From contig JAMCZQ010000005.1 in the NCBI GenBank assembly GCA_023485295.1, positions 1 through 64,000 on the forward strand: a stretch of DNA of 64,000 nt, written 5' to 3'. Position numbers and translations under genes: made by a program. Numbering within the stretch: the first letter of the stretch is position 1; every line of letters begins with the position of its first letter. The notes below the pieces were generated by a model that worked only from the letters and a program-made list of their open reading frames with translations, searched no databases and was not told the origin of the DNA. This DNA is from Candidatus Marsarchaeota archaeon (lineage in GTDB: Archaea; Micrarchaeota; Micrarchaeia; Micrarchaeales; Micrarchaeaceae). This document shows positions 50,633 to 58,758 of this stretch, piece after piece.

Positions 50633-52594
50633 TTACCAGAGATTAGCATTCTCGTATTGCTGCTTAGGCCGTTCGAGCTTGCTAAGAGGCTTGAATGCTT
50701 TGGCAAATCTAGGATGGCTCACCACAGGCACGATGCCACGCACCCTGGCAGGAGAATGCGGATCCGTGTACGCACGCATTTCCAAGCTCTCCTTTGTGGA
50801 TATGTCCTTCCATATCTGTGCATATGCTATGAAGAAGCGCTGCTCTTCTGTGAATCCATCGACCTTTTCGTTGAGGTCGCAATTGGCTTTCAACGCGTCG
50901 TATGCTATGCTTATGCCACCCAAATCTGCTATATTCTCCCCCATCGTCAACTCGCCGTTGACCTTTATGCCAGGGAGTATGCTTATAGAGCCGTAGAGCT
51001 TCGCTATCTTCGAAGCCTTGGCGGCAAAGCGGCGCATGTCTTCAGCAGACCATTGGTTGCCCATGTTCCCGCGCTTGTCGAACAGCCTGCCCTGGTCGTC
51101 GAACCCGTGTGTCATTTCATGCCCCAGTATTGCACCTATGCCTCCAAAATTAATTGCGGCATCGGCTTTTGCATCGAAAAACGGTTGCTGCAATATGCCT
51201 GCAGTCACGACTATCTCATTCCTTGAAAAGTCATTGTACGCGTCTGGCTCAGTTACAGACATCAGCCATTCTTCACTGTCAACTTTTTTGCCTATGCGCT
51301 TCAGCTGCCTCTCCAGCTCGAAAGCGTAAGCTTTCATGGCATTGCCCACGAGGTCGCGCCTGTCAAAATGCAAGCTTGAATAATCCCTAAAACGCTTCGG
51401 GTAGCCTACCTTCGCCTTCATTGCATCAAGCTTTTCGATCGCAGCCTTCTTCGTGCGGCTGCTCATCCATGCATTGTTGGCGAGCCTCGCCCTGAAAGCC
51501 TTCTTTATCGAATCTACAAGCTCCTCTGCCCTTTTCTTGGCGCCCTCCGAAAAGTTTTTCTTCACGTAAATGCTGCCTATCACCTCGTTGAGCATTTCGC
51601 TTGTGCGGTATATACCGCGTTTCCACCTTGGCTCATTCTTCTTCTGGCCAGCGAGCACGGTGCCGTAGAACCTGAAATGCTCTGCCTGCGCCGCCTTATG
51701 GAGCAGCGGCGCATATGCGTTGATGACGCTCCATCTTAAATATGCCTTAAGCTTCTCCATGCTTGTATTATATATGAGCGCGTCGAGCGCTATCAAGTAA
51801 TCTGGATTATCTACTATTGCATAGCCAATGCCTTTTACGCCGAGATTATCGAGGAAGCCCATAAAGTTCATGCGCGGATATTTTTTAGCCATTTCAGCTG
51901 CACTTTCTTTGTTATAGCTCTTCGCTTCATCACGCTCCTCGGCACTGCTTTTGCTCGCCCTGGCGAGCCTTGTCTCTATATCCATCACCACGCCTGCTGT
52001 GCCTTCCGCTCCTCTTTCTTCAGTGCCATAAAGGCGGAGCATTGCGGCGATGTGCTTCCTGTATTCGAACCTTGCCTTTGCGAACCTCTTTTCCAGGTAA
52101 TAGCTCCGCTCAGGCAGGTTTATTCCTGCTTCCTGTATGTAAAGCGCGTATACGTCGCTTTTCTTCTTGTCGCAATCTGAAAAGACGTTCAAGAATACAG
52201 GGATGCCGAGCGTGTAAAGCTTCGCGAGGGTAGCAGGCAGCTCATTCTTGCTTTGCAGAGCATCTATCTTTTCCATAATGGGCTTTATTGGCGTGAACTT
52301 CCGCTTCTCAAGCTCATCCACGTTCATATAAGAAGCGTAGAAATCTCCGACGACACGTTCTGCGCTGCTGCGAACTGACTTCGCCGCACAGTATTCGGCG
52401 ATGTGCCTGAGCTTCAGCATGTTTATGTCCCACAGCAAGGAGAAGGAATTTACCGATGTTTTGTCCTTAGGCAGCCTGTGTGACTTTATCCAGTTGCCGC
52501 AGGCATACATGTAAAAATCATCGAACGGGTCGGCAGATTCATTCATGTTGCTTGTGCTGAAACTTATGCTTCGTTTTCGCATGCTATTAATCAT
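50633..52594 (-). CDS. M13-family (neprilysin/PepO-like) zinc metallopeptidase, first copy
   Basis: 653 residues from the ATG at 52594 (GGCGAT three bases before; an ATG at 52615 is possible). The zinc site is HEMTH (about 492-496), the third ligand is in GENIADLGG (about 552), and the start has the family DPFDDFYMYACGNW. The end NANLW corresponds to the canonical C-x-x-W without the Cys. No signal peptide or membrane anchor is seen, so it acts inside the cell unless exported otherwise. M13 enzymes cut oligopeptides. It lies between two tRNA-Pro copies and has a paralogue 2 kb away. Confidence 0.94.
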   Translation of the reverse strand: MINSMRKRSISFSTSNMNESADPFDDFYMYACGNWIKSHRLPKDKTSVNSFSLLWDINMLKLRHIAEYCAAKSVRSSAERVVGDFYASYMNVDELEKRKFTPIKPIMEKIDALQSKNELPATLAKLYTLGIPVFLNVFSDCDKKKSDVYALYIQEAGINLPERSYYLEKRFAKARFEYRKHIAAMLRLYGTEERGAEGTAGVVMDIETRLARASKSSAEERDEAKSYNKESAAEMAKKYPRMNFMGFLDNLGVKGIGYAIVDNPDYLIALDALIYNTSMEKLKAYLRWSVINAYAPLLHKAAQAEHFRFYGTVLAGQKKNEPRWKRGIYRTSEMLNEVIGSIYVKKNFSEGAKKRAEELVDSIKKAFRARLANNAWMSSRTKKAAIEKLDAMKAKVGYPKRFRDYSSLHFDRRDLVGNAMKAYAFELERQLKRIGKKVDSEEWLMSVTEPDAYNDFSRNEIVVTAGILQQPFFDAKADAAINFGGIGAILGHEMTHGFDDQGRLFDKRGNMGNQWSAEDMRRFAAKASKIAKLYGSISILPGIKVNGELTMGENIADLGGISIAYDALKANCDLNEKVDGFTEEQRFFIAYAQIWKDISTKESLEMRAYTDPHSPARVRGIVPVVSHPRFAKAFKPLSKLERPKQQYENANLW

Positions 52595-52824
52595 AGAATC
52601 GCCATTCAATCGCATTTCATGCTTTTATATTTTTTGAGCGGCACAAGCATGAATGCCTGCACAAAATGCGTATAAATAATTTCATTAAGAAGGCATGCTG
52701 CCTTTTTGCGGTTGCATAATATTTCGATTCAAAGTATTAAATTTATTTCTCAGGCCTTTCCAATGCTAAAGCTATGTTAAAAAGTAACATTTGAAGCTCC
52801 TATATATAACTCCAATAAACAGAA

Positions 52825-52897
52825 TGGGGAGTAGGAGATTTGGACTCCTATCGCGAGCGCCCAAGGCTCGCAGTCTGCCAGGTTAGCGTAACTCCCC
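52825..52897 (-). tRNA. tRNA-Pro (anticodon TGG), atypical D-arm
   Basis: 73 bases on the minus strand: perfect acceptor GGGGAGT/ACTCCCC, anticodon stem CGAGC/GCTCG with loop CTTGGGC (anticodon TGG), T-stem AGGAG/CTCCT, discriminator A. Two oddities: the T-loop reads TCCAAAT instead of TTCAAAT, and the D-stem (CGCT with GACT) pairs poorly. A closely related, more decayed copy lies at 50496-50569. Confidence 0.75.
52848..52893 (+). repeat. 46-base direct repeat, right copy
   Basis: Identical to 50520-50565; it covers the tRNA-Pro from D-arm through anticodon arm. Confidence 0.9.
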
Positions 52898-52925
52898 TTT
52901 TGCAGTAGTTATTTGTCATGCTTTT

Positions 52926-53486
52926 TTATATATGTTTTGTGCTACGGCTTAATCTTTGTCCATGCTTGCCTTCATCGAGCGCCAGGCTTATCGCTTCCTC
53001 AGGGCTAACGGCACCCAGCAGTTTTACCTTTTTGCCATCGTCGATGTACCCATTTATCCTGCTGTCGTACCAGCGGTCAAATCCCTTCATTATTATGCAT
53101 TTTTTTCCGAGCCTGTACGCTATGCACAGTTCGGCAAGCGTTCCTGCTCCTCCCGGAATGAATATTATAGCGTCGCATCCATGCATGCCTCCGAATATGA
53201 AGCTGCCGACGTCTATATCTGTGAGTATTTCTACGTCAACATACTTGTTGGAGGCTCCCCTTTCCCTTCCAGGGACTCCTACAGTAATGCCACCTGAGGC
53301 TTTCGCACCCTTCGAAGCATATTCCATCACTCCTCCTGTGCCTCCAGTGAAGACCACTGCGCCCCTACTTGCAATAATAGAGCCAAGAGTTTCAGCAGTA
53401 GCGAGAACGTATCTCCGCTTCAGCTTGTCTTTTGGTAGCTCTCCGCTGTCTGGACCCATTATACCTATCTGCATATTTTTTCCCAT
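52926..53486 (-). CDS. LOG/SLOG-family Rossmann protein (TIGR00725-like)
   Basis: 186 residues with the lysine-decarboxylase-like (LOG) fold: IGIMGPDSG at the start, VFTGGTGGVMEYASKGA, and the diagnostic PGGAGTLAE near 115. Characterised LOG enzymes release nucleobases from nucleotide monophosphates; this archaeal subgroup is uncharacterised. GTGAT lies four bases before the ATG. It follows the phosphoribosyltransferase-like gene by 23 bases, so both may work on nucleotides. Confidence 0.85.
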   Translation of the reverse strand: MGKNMQIGIMGPDSGELPKDKLKRRYVLATAETLGSIIASRGAVVFTGGTGGVMEYASKGAKASGGITVGVPGRERGASNKYVDVEILTDIDVGSFIFGGMHGCDAIIFIPGGAGTLAELCIAYRLGKKCIIMKGFDRWYDSRINGYIDDGKKVKLLGAVSPEEAISLALDEGKHGQRLSRSTKHI

Positions 53487-53509
53487 TTATATCACTTGCA
53501 AACGCATTC

Positions 53510-54232
53510 CTATCCCATACATTTTATGAAGCCTGCCGGATCCTTATATAGGAGCCCAAGATGGCCTATTTCTACCGACTGTATAAAATCCATTATAGTA
53601 GAACGAGAGCCCTCGTCTACATACTTCATTAAGTAAGAAGCGTTGCCCTCGTCCCTGCATTTCAGGAGTATGAATCGCAGCGATAGGATTGCAGGCCTGC
53701 CAGAAACCCCTTTTACTGTTTGGGAGGCATAAGCAGTGGTTATGCCGTTTATTGTGCTTCCTTCTTTTGCTCTCCACCTGTCCCCAGGCCTTATGTCCAT
53801 GCTAAGGACCAATGACATGGAATCAAAGCGATTTTTACGGCCTATCCAATCCATGCACGCGTTTAAGGTCATGCCACTGGCTATAACATCGTCAAGTAAT
53901 GTGATGGTGCCGTCTGTTTCTGGCAGTAGCGATGCATTTTTGGTACGTTCCTGCATCACCACGCTTATAGATGGACGTTTTCCCATGCGGTATTCGTAAA
54001 CGCGTTTCGGCTCCACATATGCATAATCGGTTTCGAATCCCTCTTTGCGCAGCAGACAGTATGTAAGTGCACCTCCTGTTCCTACAAGAACGAAATTTTG
54101 ATTGCCGTTAGCTTGTTTTGGCACATCCTTTGCGAGCTTTGAACCATCTAAAATTTCCACAGGACCGCGGAGCATGCCAGCGAGTTTTGCCACGTCGCTG
54201 TCTTTTACCCCGAACTGGGTCGCATCGTCCAA
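53510..54232 (-). CDS. Phosphoribosyltransferase-like protein
   Basis: 240 residues. The PRPP-binding motif ITLLDDVIASGMTL (near 108-121) and an earlier NFVLVGTGGALTY strand indicate a type I PRTase fold. The C-terminal 100 residues do not match a known specificity. The start is a TTG at 54232 without a clear ribosome site; the true start may be downstream. It is cotranscribed with the LOG-like gene. Substrate base unknown. Confidence 0.7.
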   Translation of the reverse strand: MDDATQFGVKDSDVAKLAGMLRGPVEILDGSKLAKDVPKQANGNQNFVLVGTGGALTYCLLRKEGFETDYAYVEPKRVYEYRMGKRPSISVVMQERTKNASLLPETDGTITLLDDVIASGMTLNACMDWIGRKNRFDSMSLVLSMDIRPGDRWRAKEGSTINGITTAYASQTVKGVSGRPAILSLRFILLKCRDEGNASYLMKYVDEGSRSTIMDFIQSVEIGHLGLLYKDPAGFIKCMG

Positions 54233-54625
54233 AATAAACAGGTTTCCTGTTTTTGTATCGCTATTCGTGAACTAATCTACCCATTATATCACCCATAAGA
54301 AAAGTAATTAACACGCTTAGCATATCCGTACTGGCACAGTTTTGCACCGCATGCGCAAGCCACGGGAATTGCAGTAAAAATTGAAATAGCTAAGCCGCAA
54401 AAATACTTGAGGAAGCAAAAAGAGTTTATGCAAAGCTTATACAAGCCCCATGGATCAGGTGCAAATGCTAAAGATGTTACGCATGGAATGGTTTGCCAAA
54501 GGTTTCCAAAAACCCTTCGGCATTCTGGTGTTGGAACGGCATCACTTCACCCTTTTATTAAGTTGACGCTGCCGGAATTATATAAACCTTTTGTACAGAA
54601 TTGCTTATTTTGCCCAGGGTTCGGC
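54233..54625. other. Intergenic stretch without a confident gene
   Basis: 393 bases between the M13 second copy and the PRTase-like gene. A plus-strand frame is open from about 54312 through 54679 with a TTG at 54407 but has no ribosome site, runs into the M13 coding strand, and shows no domain. No tRNA or strong hairpin is seen. It may hold a decayed gene. Confidence 0.4.
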
Positions 54626-56605
54626 TTACCAGAGATTCACGTTGTCATGCCTTGTAGTTATCGTTCTTTTTTTGCTTAGGCCTTCGAATTCCTTTTTAAA
54701 TGACTCGTGGGTTATTGCAGGAATCAGCCCCCTGAATTTTTTCGGCGAATGCGGATCTACAAGTAAGAGCCTCTTTGCCTCCTCTTTCGTTGTCTTGCCC
54801 TTGTGTATCTGTGCCCATGCTATGAAGAATCTTTGCTCCTGGGTGAAGCCGTCTATAAGCTTGTCCTTGTACTTGCTGGTCTTAAGCGCTTTCCGAAGCG
54901 CATCAAAGGCTATGTTTATGCCGCCGAGGTCGGCTATGTTCTCCCCAAGCGTGAGCTTGCCATTTACCTTCATGCCTGGCATAGCTTCAAGCGAACCGTA
55001 AAGCTCGGCAATCCTCTCGGCACGAGCTTCGAACCTGCTCCTATCTGACTTCTGCCACCACTCCTTCAGGTTGCCATTCTTGTCATAGAGACTGCCCTGG
55101 TCGTCGAAGCCATGAGTCATCTCGTGCCCTATGACCCCGCCTATGCTTGCATAATTAACTGCATCGTCTTTGTCGGCATCAAAGAAAGGAGGCTGGAGTA
55201 TGCCAGCAGGAAATACGATTTCGTTTAACGTGGAACTGTAGTACGCGTTAACCTTTGGAGTGGTCATGCTCCATTCGTCCCTGTCAACATGCTTGCCTAT
55301 CCTAGACATGTCACGGTCAATGTCTAACGCATTGATCTTTTGGAAGTTCCCGACAAGGTCATCATCTTTTAAGTAGAGCTTTGAATAATCCCTGAATTTC
55401 TTTGGATATCCTATCTTTTGGTTTATAGAAGCAAGCTTTTCCAATGCCCTTTTCTTTGTCTGCTTCGACATCCAGTCGACTTTTTTGATTCGTTCTGCAA
55501 AGGATTCCCTTATGTTGGAAACTAGCTCTTCGGCCCTTCTTTTTGTCTTTGCATCGAAGTTTTGCTTTACGTATAGCGCCCCGAGCGCTTCTCCTATCAG
55601 GCCGTCTACAAAGAATATCCCGCGATGCCACCTTTGCCATAGGGATTTTTGACCGGATACTTTCTTTCCGTAAAAATTGAAGCTTTCATAATAAACTGCA
55701 TTGTGCAAAAACACAGGATATGAGTCAAGCACGCGCCATGTGAGATACGCTTTAATACTATTAAGATCCAGGCTTGCAAGCATCTTATCTAACTTGTCAA
55801 AGAATTCCGGCTGGCCTATTATGACGTAGCTCAAGCCCTTTGCTCCAAGTGCATTGTAGTATTCCATCAATCCCAGCTTCTTGTACCTTGAGCTTATTTG
55901 TTTTGCTGTCATTTTGTTGTAATTCTTTCTGTCGTCCCTGAGCTCTACGTTGGTCCGTTGTGCCTTTGACAATTCGGTCTCGATTTCCATTACAACTTTT
56001 GCATTGGCAATCGCATAAGATGGCTTGGAGCCGTATAGCACGAACATGTTTCTTATGTGCTTGACGTATTCCTTGCGCAGCTCTGCGAACTTTGGGCTTA
56101 GGTAGTAGTCCCTGTTGGGCAAAGGCATGATCCCCTGCCTGGAGTAAAGAGCGTATATTTCACTGTTTTTTTTGTCGGATGTCACGTATGAGCCGAAGAA
56201 GGCATTTAAGCCGATATGGGCCAGCTCGCCAAGCAACGAAGGTATTTCCGCTTTGTTACCTATATCCCTTATCTTTTTCATTATAGGCATTATGGGCTTG
56301 AATTTAAGTTTTTCGACAAGCTCCTCGTTCATGTATGAAGCATAGAAATTGCCAACAAGGCGCTCTATATGGCTATCTGGCTTGCCATTGGCACATTTCT
56401 CCGCTATGCTCTTCAGTATGAGCAAGTTGGCGTCATTGAGTTCATCAAAAGAGTTTATTCTTATCTTTCCTTTTGGCATTTTATGCGTTTTCAGCCAGGT
56501 GCCGCATGCGTAGGAGTAGAAGTCGTCGAACGGGTCTACAGACCTGTCCATGTTTTTTACAGAGAAACCTATCCTGCTAAGTATCGATTTGCTCTGCATT
56601 ACCAT
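54626..56605 (-). CDS. M13-family zinc metallopeptidase, second copy
   Basis: 659 residues from the ATG at 56605, chosen because the N-terminus then aligns with the first copy (both reach DPFDDFY after about 28 residues); an ATG at 56665 is possible but overlaps a small upstream gene. The zinc motif is HEMTH (about 494-498), with GENIADLGG about 60 residues later and VNLW at the end. No signal peptide. The two copies match in most motifs but differ enough to be an old duplication. This one has no tRNA flank. Confidence 0.94.
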   Translation of the reverse strand: MVMQSKSILSRIGFSVKNMDRSVDPFDDFYSYACGTWLKTHKMPKGKIRINSFDELNDANLLILKSIAEKCANGKPDSHIERLVGNFYASYMNEELVEKLKFKPIMPIMKKIRDIGNKAEIPSLLGELAHIGLNAFFGSYVTSDKKNSEIYALYSRQGIMPLPNRDYYLSPKFAELRKEYVKHIRNMFVLYGSKPSYAIANAKVVMEIETELSKAQRTNVELRDDRKNYNKMTAKQISSRYKKLGLMEYYNALGAKGLSYVIIGQPEFFDKLDKMLASLDLNSIKAYLTWRVLDSYPVFLHNAVYYESFNFYGKKVSGQKSLWQRWHRGIFFVDGLIGEALGALYVKQNFDAKTKRRAEELVSNIRESFAERIKKVDWMSKQTKKRALEKLASINQKIGYPKKFRDYSKLYLKDDDLVGNFQKINALDIDRDMSRIGKHVDRDEWSMTTPKVNAYYSSTLNEIVFPAGILQPPFFDADKDDAVNYASIGGVIGHEMTHGFDDQGSLYDKNGNLKEWWQKSDRSRFEARAERIAELYGSLEAMPGMKVNGKLTLGENIADLGGINIAFDALRKALKTSKYKDKLIDGFTQEQRFFIAWAQIHKGKTTKEEAKRLLLVDPHSPKKFRGLIPAITHESFKKEFEGLSKKRTITTRHDNVNLW

Positions 56606-56633
56606 GGGATCGGCATTGCTTGCTTTTGCAGCT

Positions 56634-56798
56634 TTAAGCCCTTCCGCAGCCTTCTTTTTTTGCATCTTCGGTGCCCTCTGGCTTTTTAAGGCGGTTTTTC
56701 TCCCCGGCCATCTCCCTCATCGCTATGGAATATGCAATGCCCCTCTCTTCCTTCTTGGGCTCTGACTGCTTTGGCTCTTTGCGCTTTAAAATTGACAT
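56634..56798 (-). CDS. Small charged protein upstream of the second M13 gene
   Basis: 54 residues, Lys/Glu-rich, starting MSILKRKEPKQSEPKKEERG, with a short helical centre and CGRA at the end. It stops 28 bases before the chosen M13 start and could form an operon with it. The ribosome site is poor. Too short to place in a family; the frame could be chance. Confidence 0.4.
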   Translation of the reverse strand: MSILKRKEPKQSEPKKEERGIAYSIAMREMAGEKNRLKKPEGTEDAKKEGCGRA

Positions 56799-56942
56799 AA
56801 TCGTTTTTATTTCTAAACTAATTTAGCAGTTTCGCAAAAATGTGCAGATTTTCATTCGGCGTTGTCGCTTTTTGCAGCACAAAACACATAGTTAAATATT
56901 TTTAGTTGAAAATAAAAAGCGCTAATACTTTGAGGTGTTATT

Positions 56943-57908
56943 ATGCCTAGCCTTGATCTTCCTTGGACTGAAAAGTACAGGCCGAAGGGGCTCGACGAAG
57001 TCATAGGCCAGAAGGTCATAGTGGACAGGCTGAAATCATTTGTCAAAAGCAAGAATTTCCCGAATATGATATTCGCAGGCAGCGCAGGCATAGGCAAGAC
57101 CACATGCGCAATAGCGATGGCAAACGACCTGTATGGGGGAGAGCTAAACGGGGCGTTCAAGGAGCTGAACGCTTCTGACGCAAGAGGAATAGACGTCATA
57201 CGCGGCGAGGTCAAGAATTTCGCAAGGGTTGTCTCAATAGCGCAGGTTCCAGTAAAGATAATATTCCTTGACGAAGCTGATGCGCTTACTGCAGACGCGC
57301 AGCATGCGTTAAGAAGGACGATGGAGAAGTATTCGTCCGAGACAAGGTTCATACTAAGCGCCAATTATGCCAGCAAGATAATAGAGCCAATACAAAGCAG
57401 GTGCGTTGTTTTCAGGTTCAAGCCCCTGAACGCTGACGACATGAGGGCTTACATAGAGCGGATCGCAGAGGGCGAGTCCTTGGAGGTTGATGAAAAGGCC
57501 TTAAACGCGTTGATTTATGTCAGCGATGGGGACATGAGAAAGCTTACAAATGTGCTTCAGAGCGCTGCCATGTTCTCGCCAAAGATAACTGAGCGCGAGA
57601 TATACAACGTGGCTTCTAGGGCCAGGCCCACGGAGATAGTGTCAATGCTCAATTATGCAGTATCTGGCGAGTTTGAGAAGGCCAGGGCTGAGCTTGACGC
57701 ACTGATGCTAAAGCACGGCCTTGGCGCGGAAGACATACTTACGCAGTGCTACCGTGAAATACAGAATATGAATATAGACGAAAGGGCTAAGCTAAAGACC
57801 ATAAGCTACATAGGGGAATGCAACTTCAGGGTTGTGGAAGGCGCAAACGAGCGCATACAGCTCGAAGCTTTCCTTGCCAACCTGTCCCTCATAGCAAAAG
57901 GGCAGTGA
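56943..57908 (+). CDS. rfcS: Replication factor C small subunit
   Basis: Clamp-loader ATPase that opens PCNA at primer ends. It has 321 residues: Walker A GSAGIGKT (46-53), Walker B IIFLDEAD (106-113), arginine finger SRC (152-154), and a C-terminal collar domain. AGGTGTTATT precedes the ATG at 56943, and a TATA-like TTAAATATTTTT stands about 50 bases upstream. The large subunit is not in the window. NreA (13.4 kb) carries a PIP motif for the same clamp. Confidence 0.97.
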   Translation: MPSLDLPWTEKYRPKGLDEVIGQKVIVDRLKSFVKSKNFPNMIFAGSAGIGKTTCAIAMANDLYGGELNGAFKELNASDARGIDVIRGEVKNFARVVSIAQVPVKIIFLDEADALTADAQHALRRTMEKYSSETRFILSANYASKIIEPIQSRCVVFRFKPLNADDMRAYIERIAEGESLEVDEKALNALIYVSDGDMRKLTNVLQSAAMFSPKITEREIYNVASRARPTEIVSMLNYAVSGEFEKARAELDALMLKHGLGAEDILTQCYREIQNMNIDERAKLKTISYIGECNFRVVEGANERIQLEAFLANLSLIAKGQ

Positions 57909-57939
57909 GCGTTTAAGCAGCTTACTGGGCTGGCGATTG

Positions 57940-58635
57940 CTATGCCTGCTTCTCTGTATTCTGCGTTTCGAAAATAAGTTCCAGCGCGCCTGCATAGTCG
58001 AATTCCGGTGCCTTTATGTAGAAGCTTGCAACGAAGCTGCTCTTGTTGTCTATCGTAAATGGCAGCTTTGGCTCCGACGCTACAAATTCGAATGGCTTGC
58101 TTACTGAAACTGCTTTTACAGTGTCATTGTAAGTGAGCACCCTGTACATCTGCATTGATACCTCAAACACGCCGCCCTTACTTACGTTCTTTACCTCTCC
58201 GTGCTCGTTCACCTTTACGCGCTTGCTTCCACTTACGGCTATTATCTCAGGCATCTCTATGTGCACGGTCTCGACCTTCTTCGGCTCCATCTTTATAACA
58301 AGCGGCCCGGAATAGCTGTAGTCAGGCGCTTCTATCATTAGCTTGAACCTCAGCGAATTGCCTGCTTCGACCTCCACAGGGGGCTTAGGCTCAACAAGCA
58401 CCAGCTTGAACGGCTCCTTTACGCTTATGTCGCTTATCGCTTCCGCATTTGTAGCTTTCTTCAGGAATGAAAACTCCGCGTAGTTCTTGTTGGCAAAAGG
58501 TATTTCCACATTGAAAGTTCTACTGCTGAGCTTCATGCCTGGCAGCGCATGCACTGAGTTCTTCCAGTAGATGTTTATGTTGCTTATGCTGCCGTTGTAT
58601 TTTTTCCTACTCAGAAAGCCAAGATTAAGTGACAT
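57940..58635 (-). CDS. Two-repeat beta-sandwich protein, function unknown
   Basis: 231 residues from the ATG at 58635, supported by a TATA-like box 30 bases before; the open frame extends 92 codons further but only as the antisense of arcA. Two related halves are visible: residues 70-120 (SVKEPFKLVLVEPKPP, APDYSYSGPLVIKM) and 170-225 (SVSKPFEFVASEPKLP, APEFDYAGALELIF). No signal peptide or membrane helix. This suggests an internal duplication of an Ig-like or arrestin-like sandwich. Family not recognised. Confidence 0.7.
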   Translation of the reverse strand: MSLNLGFLSRKKYNGSISNINIYWKNSVHALPGMKLSSRTFNVEIPFANKNYAEFSFLKKATNAEAISDISVKEPFKLVLVEPKPPVEVEAGNSLRFKLMIEAPDYSYSGPLVIKMEPKKVETVHIEMPEIIAVSGSKRVKVNEHGEVKNVSKGGVFEVSMQMYRVLTYNDTVKAVSVSKPFEFVASEPKLPFTIDNKSSFVASFYIKAPEFDYAGALELIFETQNTEKQA

Positions 58636-58661
58636 TTGACCATCGCTAAGCTTTTGTAGGC

Positions 58662-58675
58662 AAATTTTATTAAAG
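58662..58675 (-). promoter_or_regulatory. Probable TATA box of the two-repeat protein gene
   Basis: CTTTAATAAAATTT on the minus strand is centred about 34 bases before the ATG at 58635, giving a short leader. It helps exclude longer starts. Confidence 0.4.
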
Positions 58676-58705
58676 TGCGCAAAACCCAGGCATATTGGTA
58701 CGCAC

Positions 58706-58714
58706 ATTATAAAG
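58706..58714 (+). promoter_or_regulatory. Probable TATA box of arcA
   Basis: ATTATAAAG on the plus strand predicts a start near 58736, 23 bases before the ATG of arginine deiminase, with GGTG in the leader. Confidence 0.45.
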
Positions 58715-58758
58715 TTTTTGCTTTGCTTTAGAATAAACAGGCAACCAGTTGGTGTCGT

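Noticed and set aside
52825..52897. Plus-strand reading of the tRNA-Pro region as another tRNA
   Set aside because: The anticodon loop would lack U33 and no T-loop forms; the minus strand fits all arms except the D-stem.
54407..54679. Plus-strand frame of 90 codons after the second M13 gene
   Set aside because: No ribosome site, no recognisable domain, and the last part is antisense to the M13 C-terminus.
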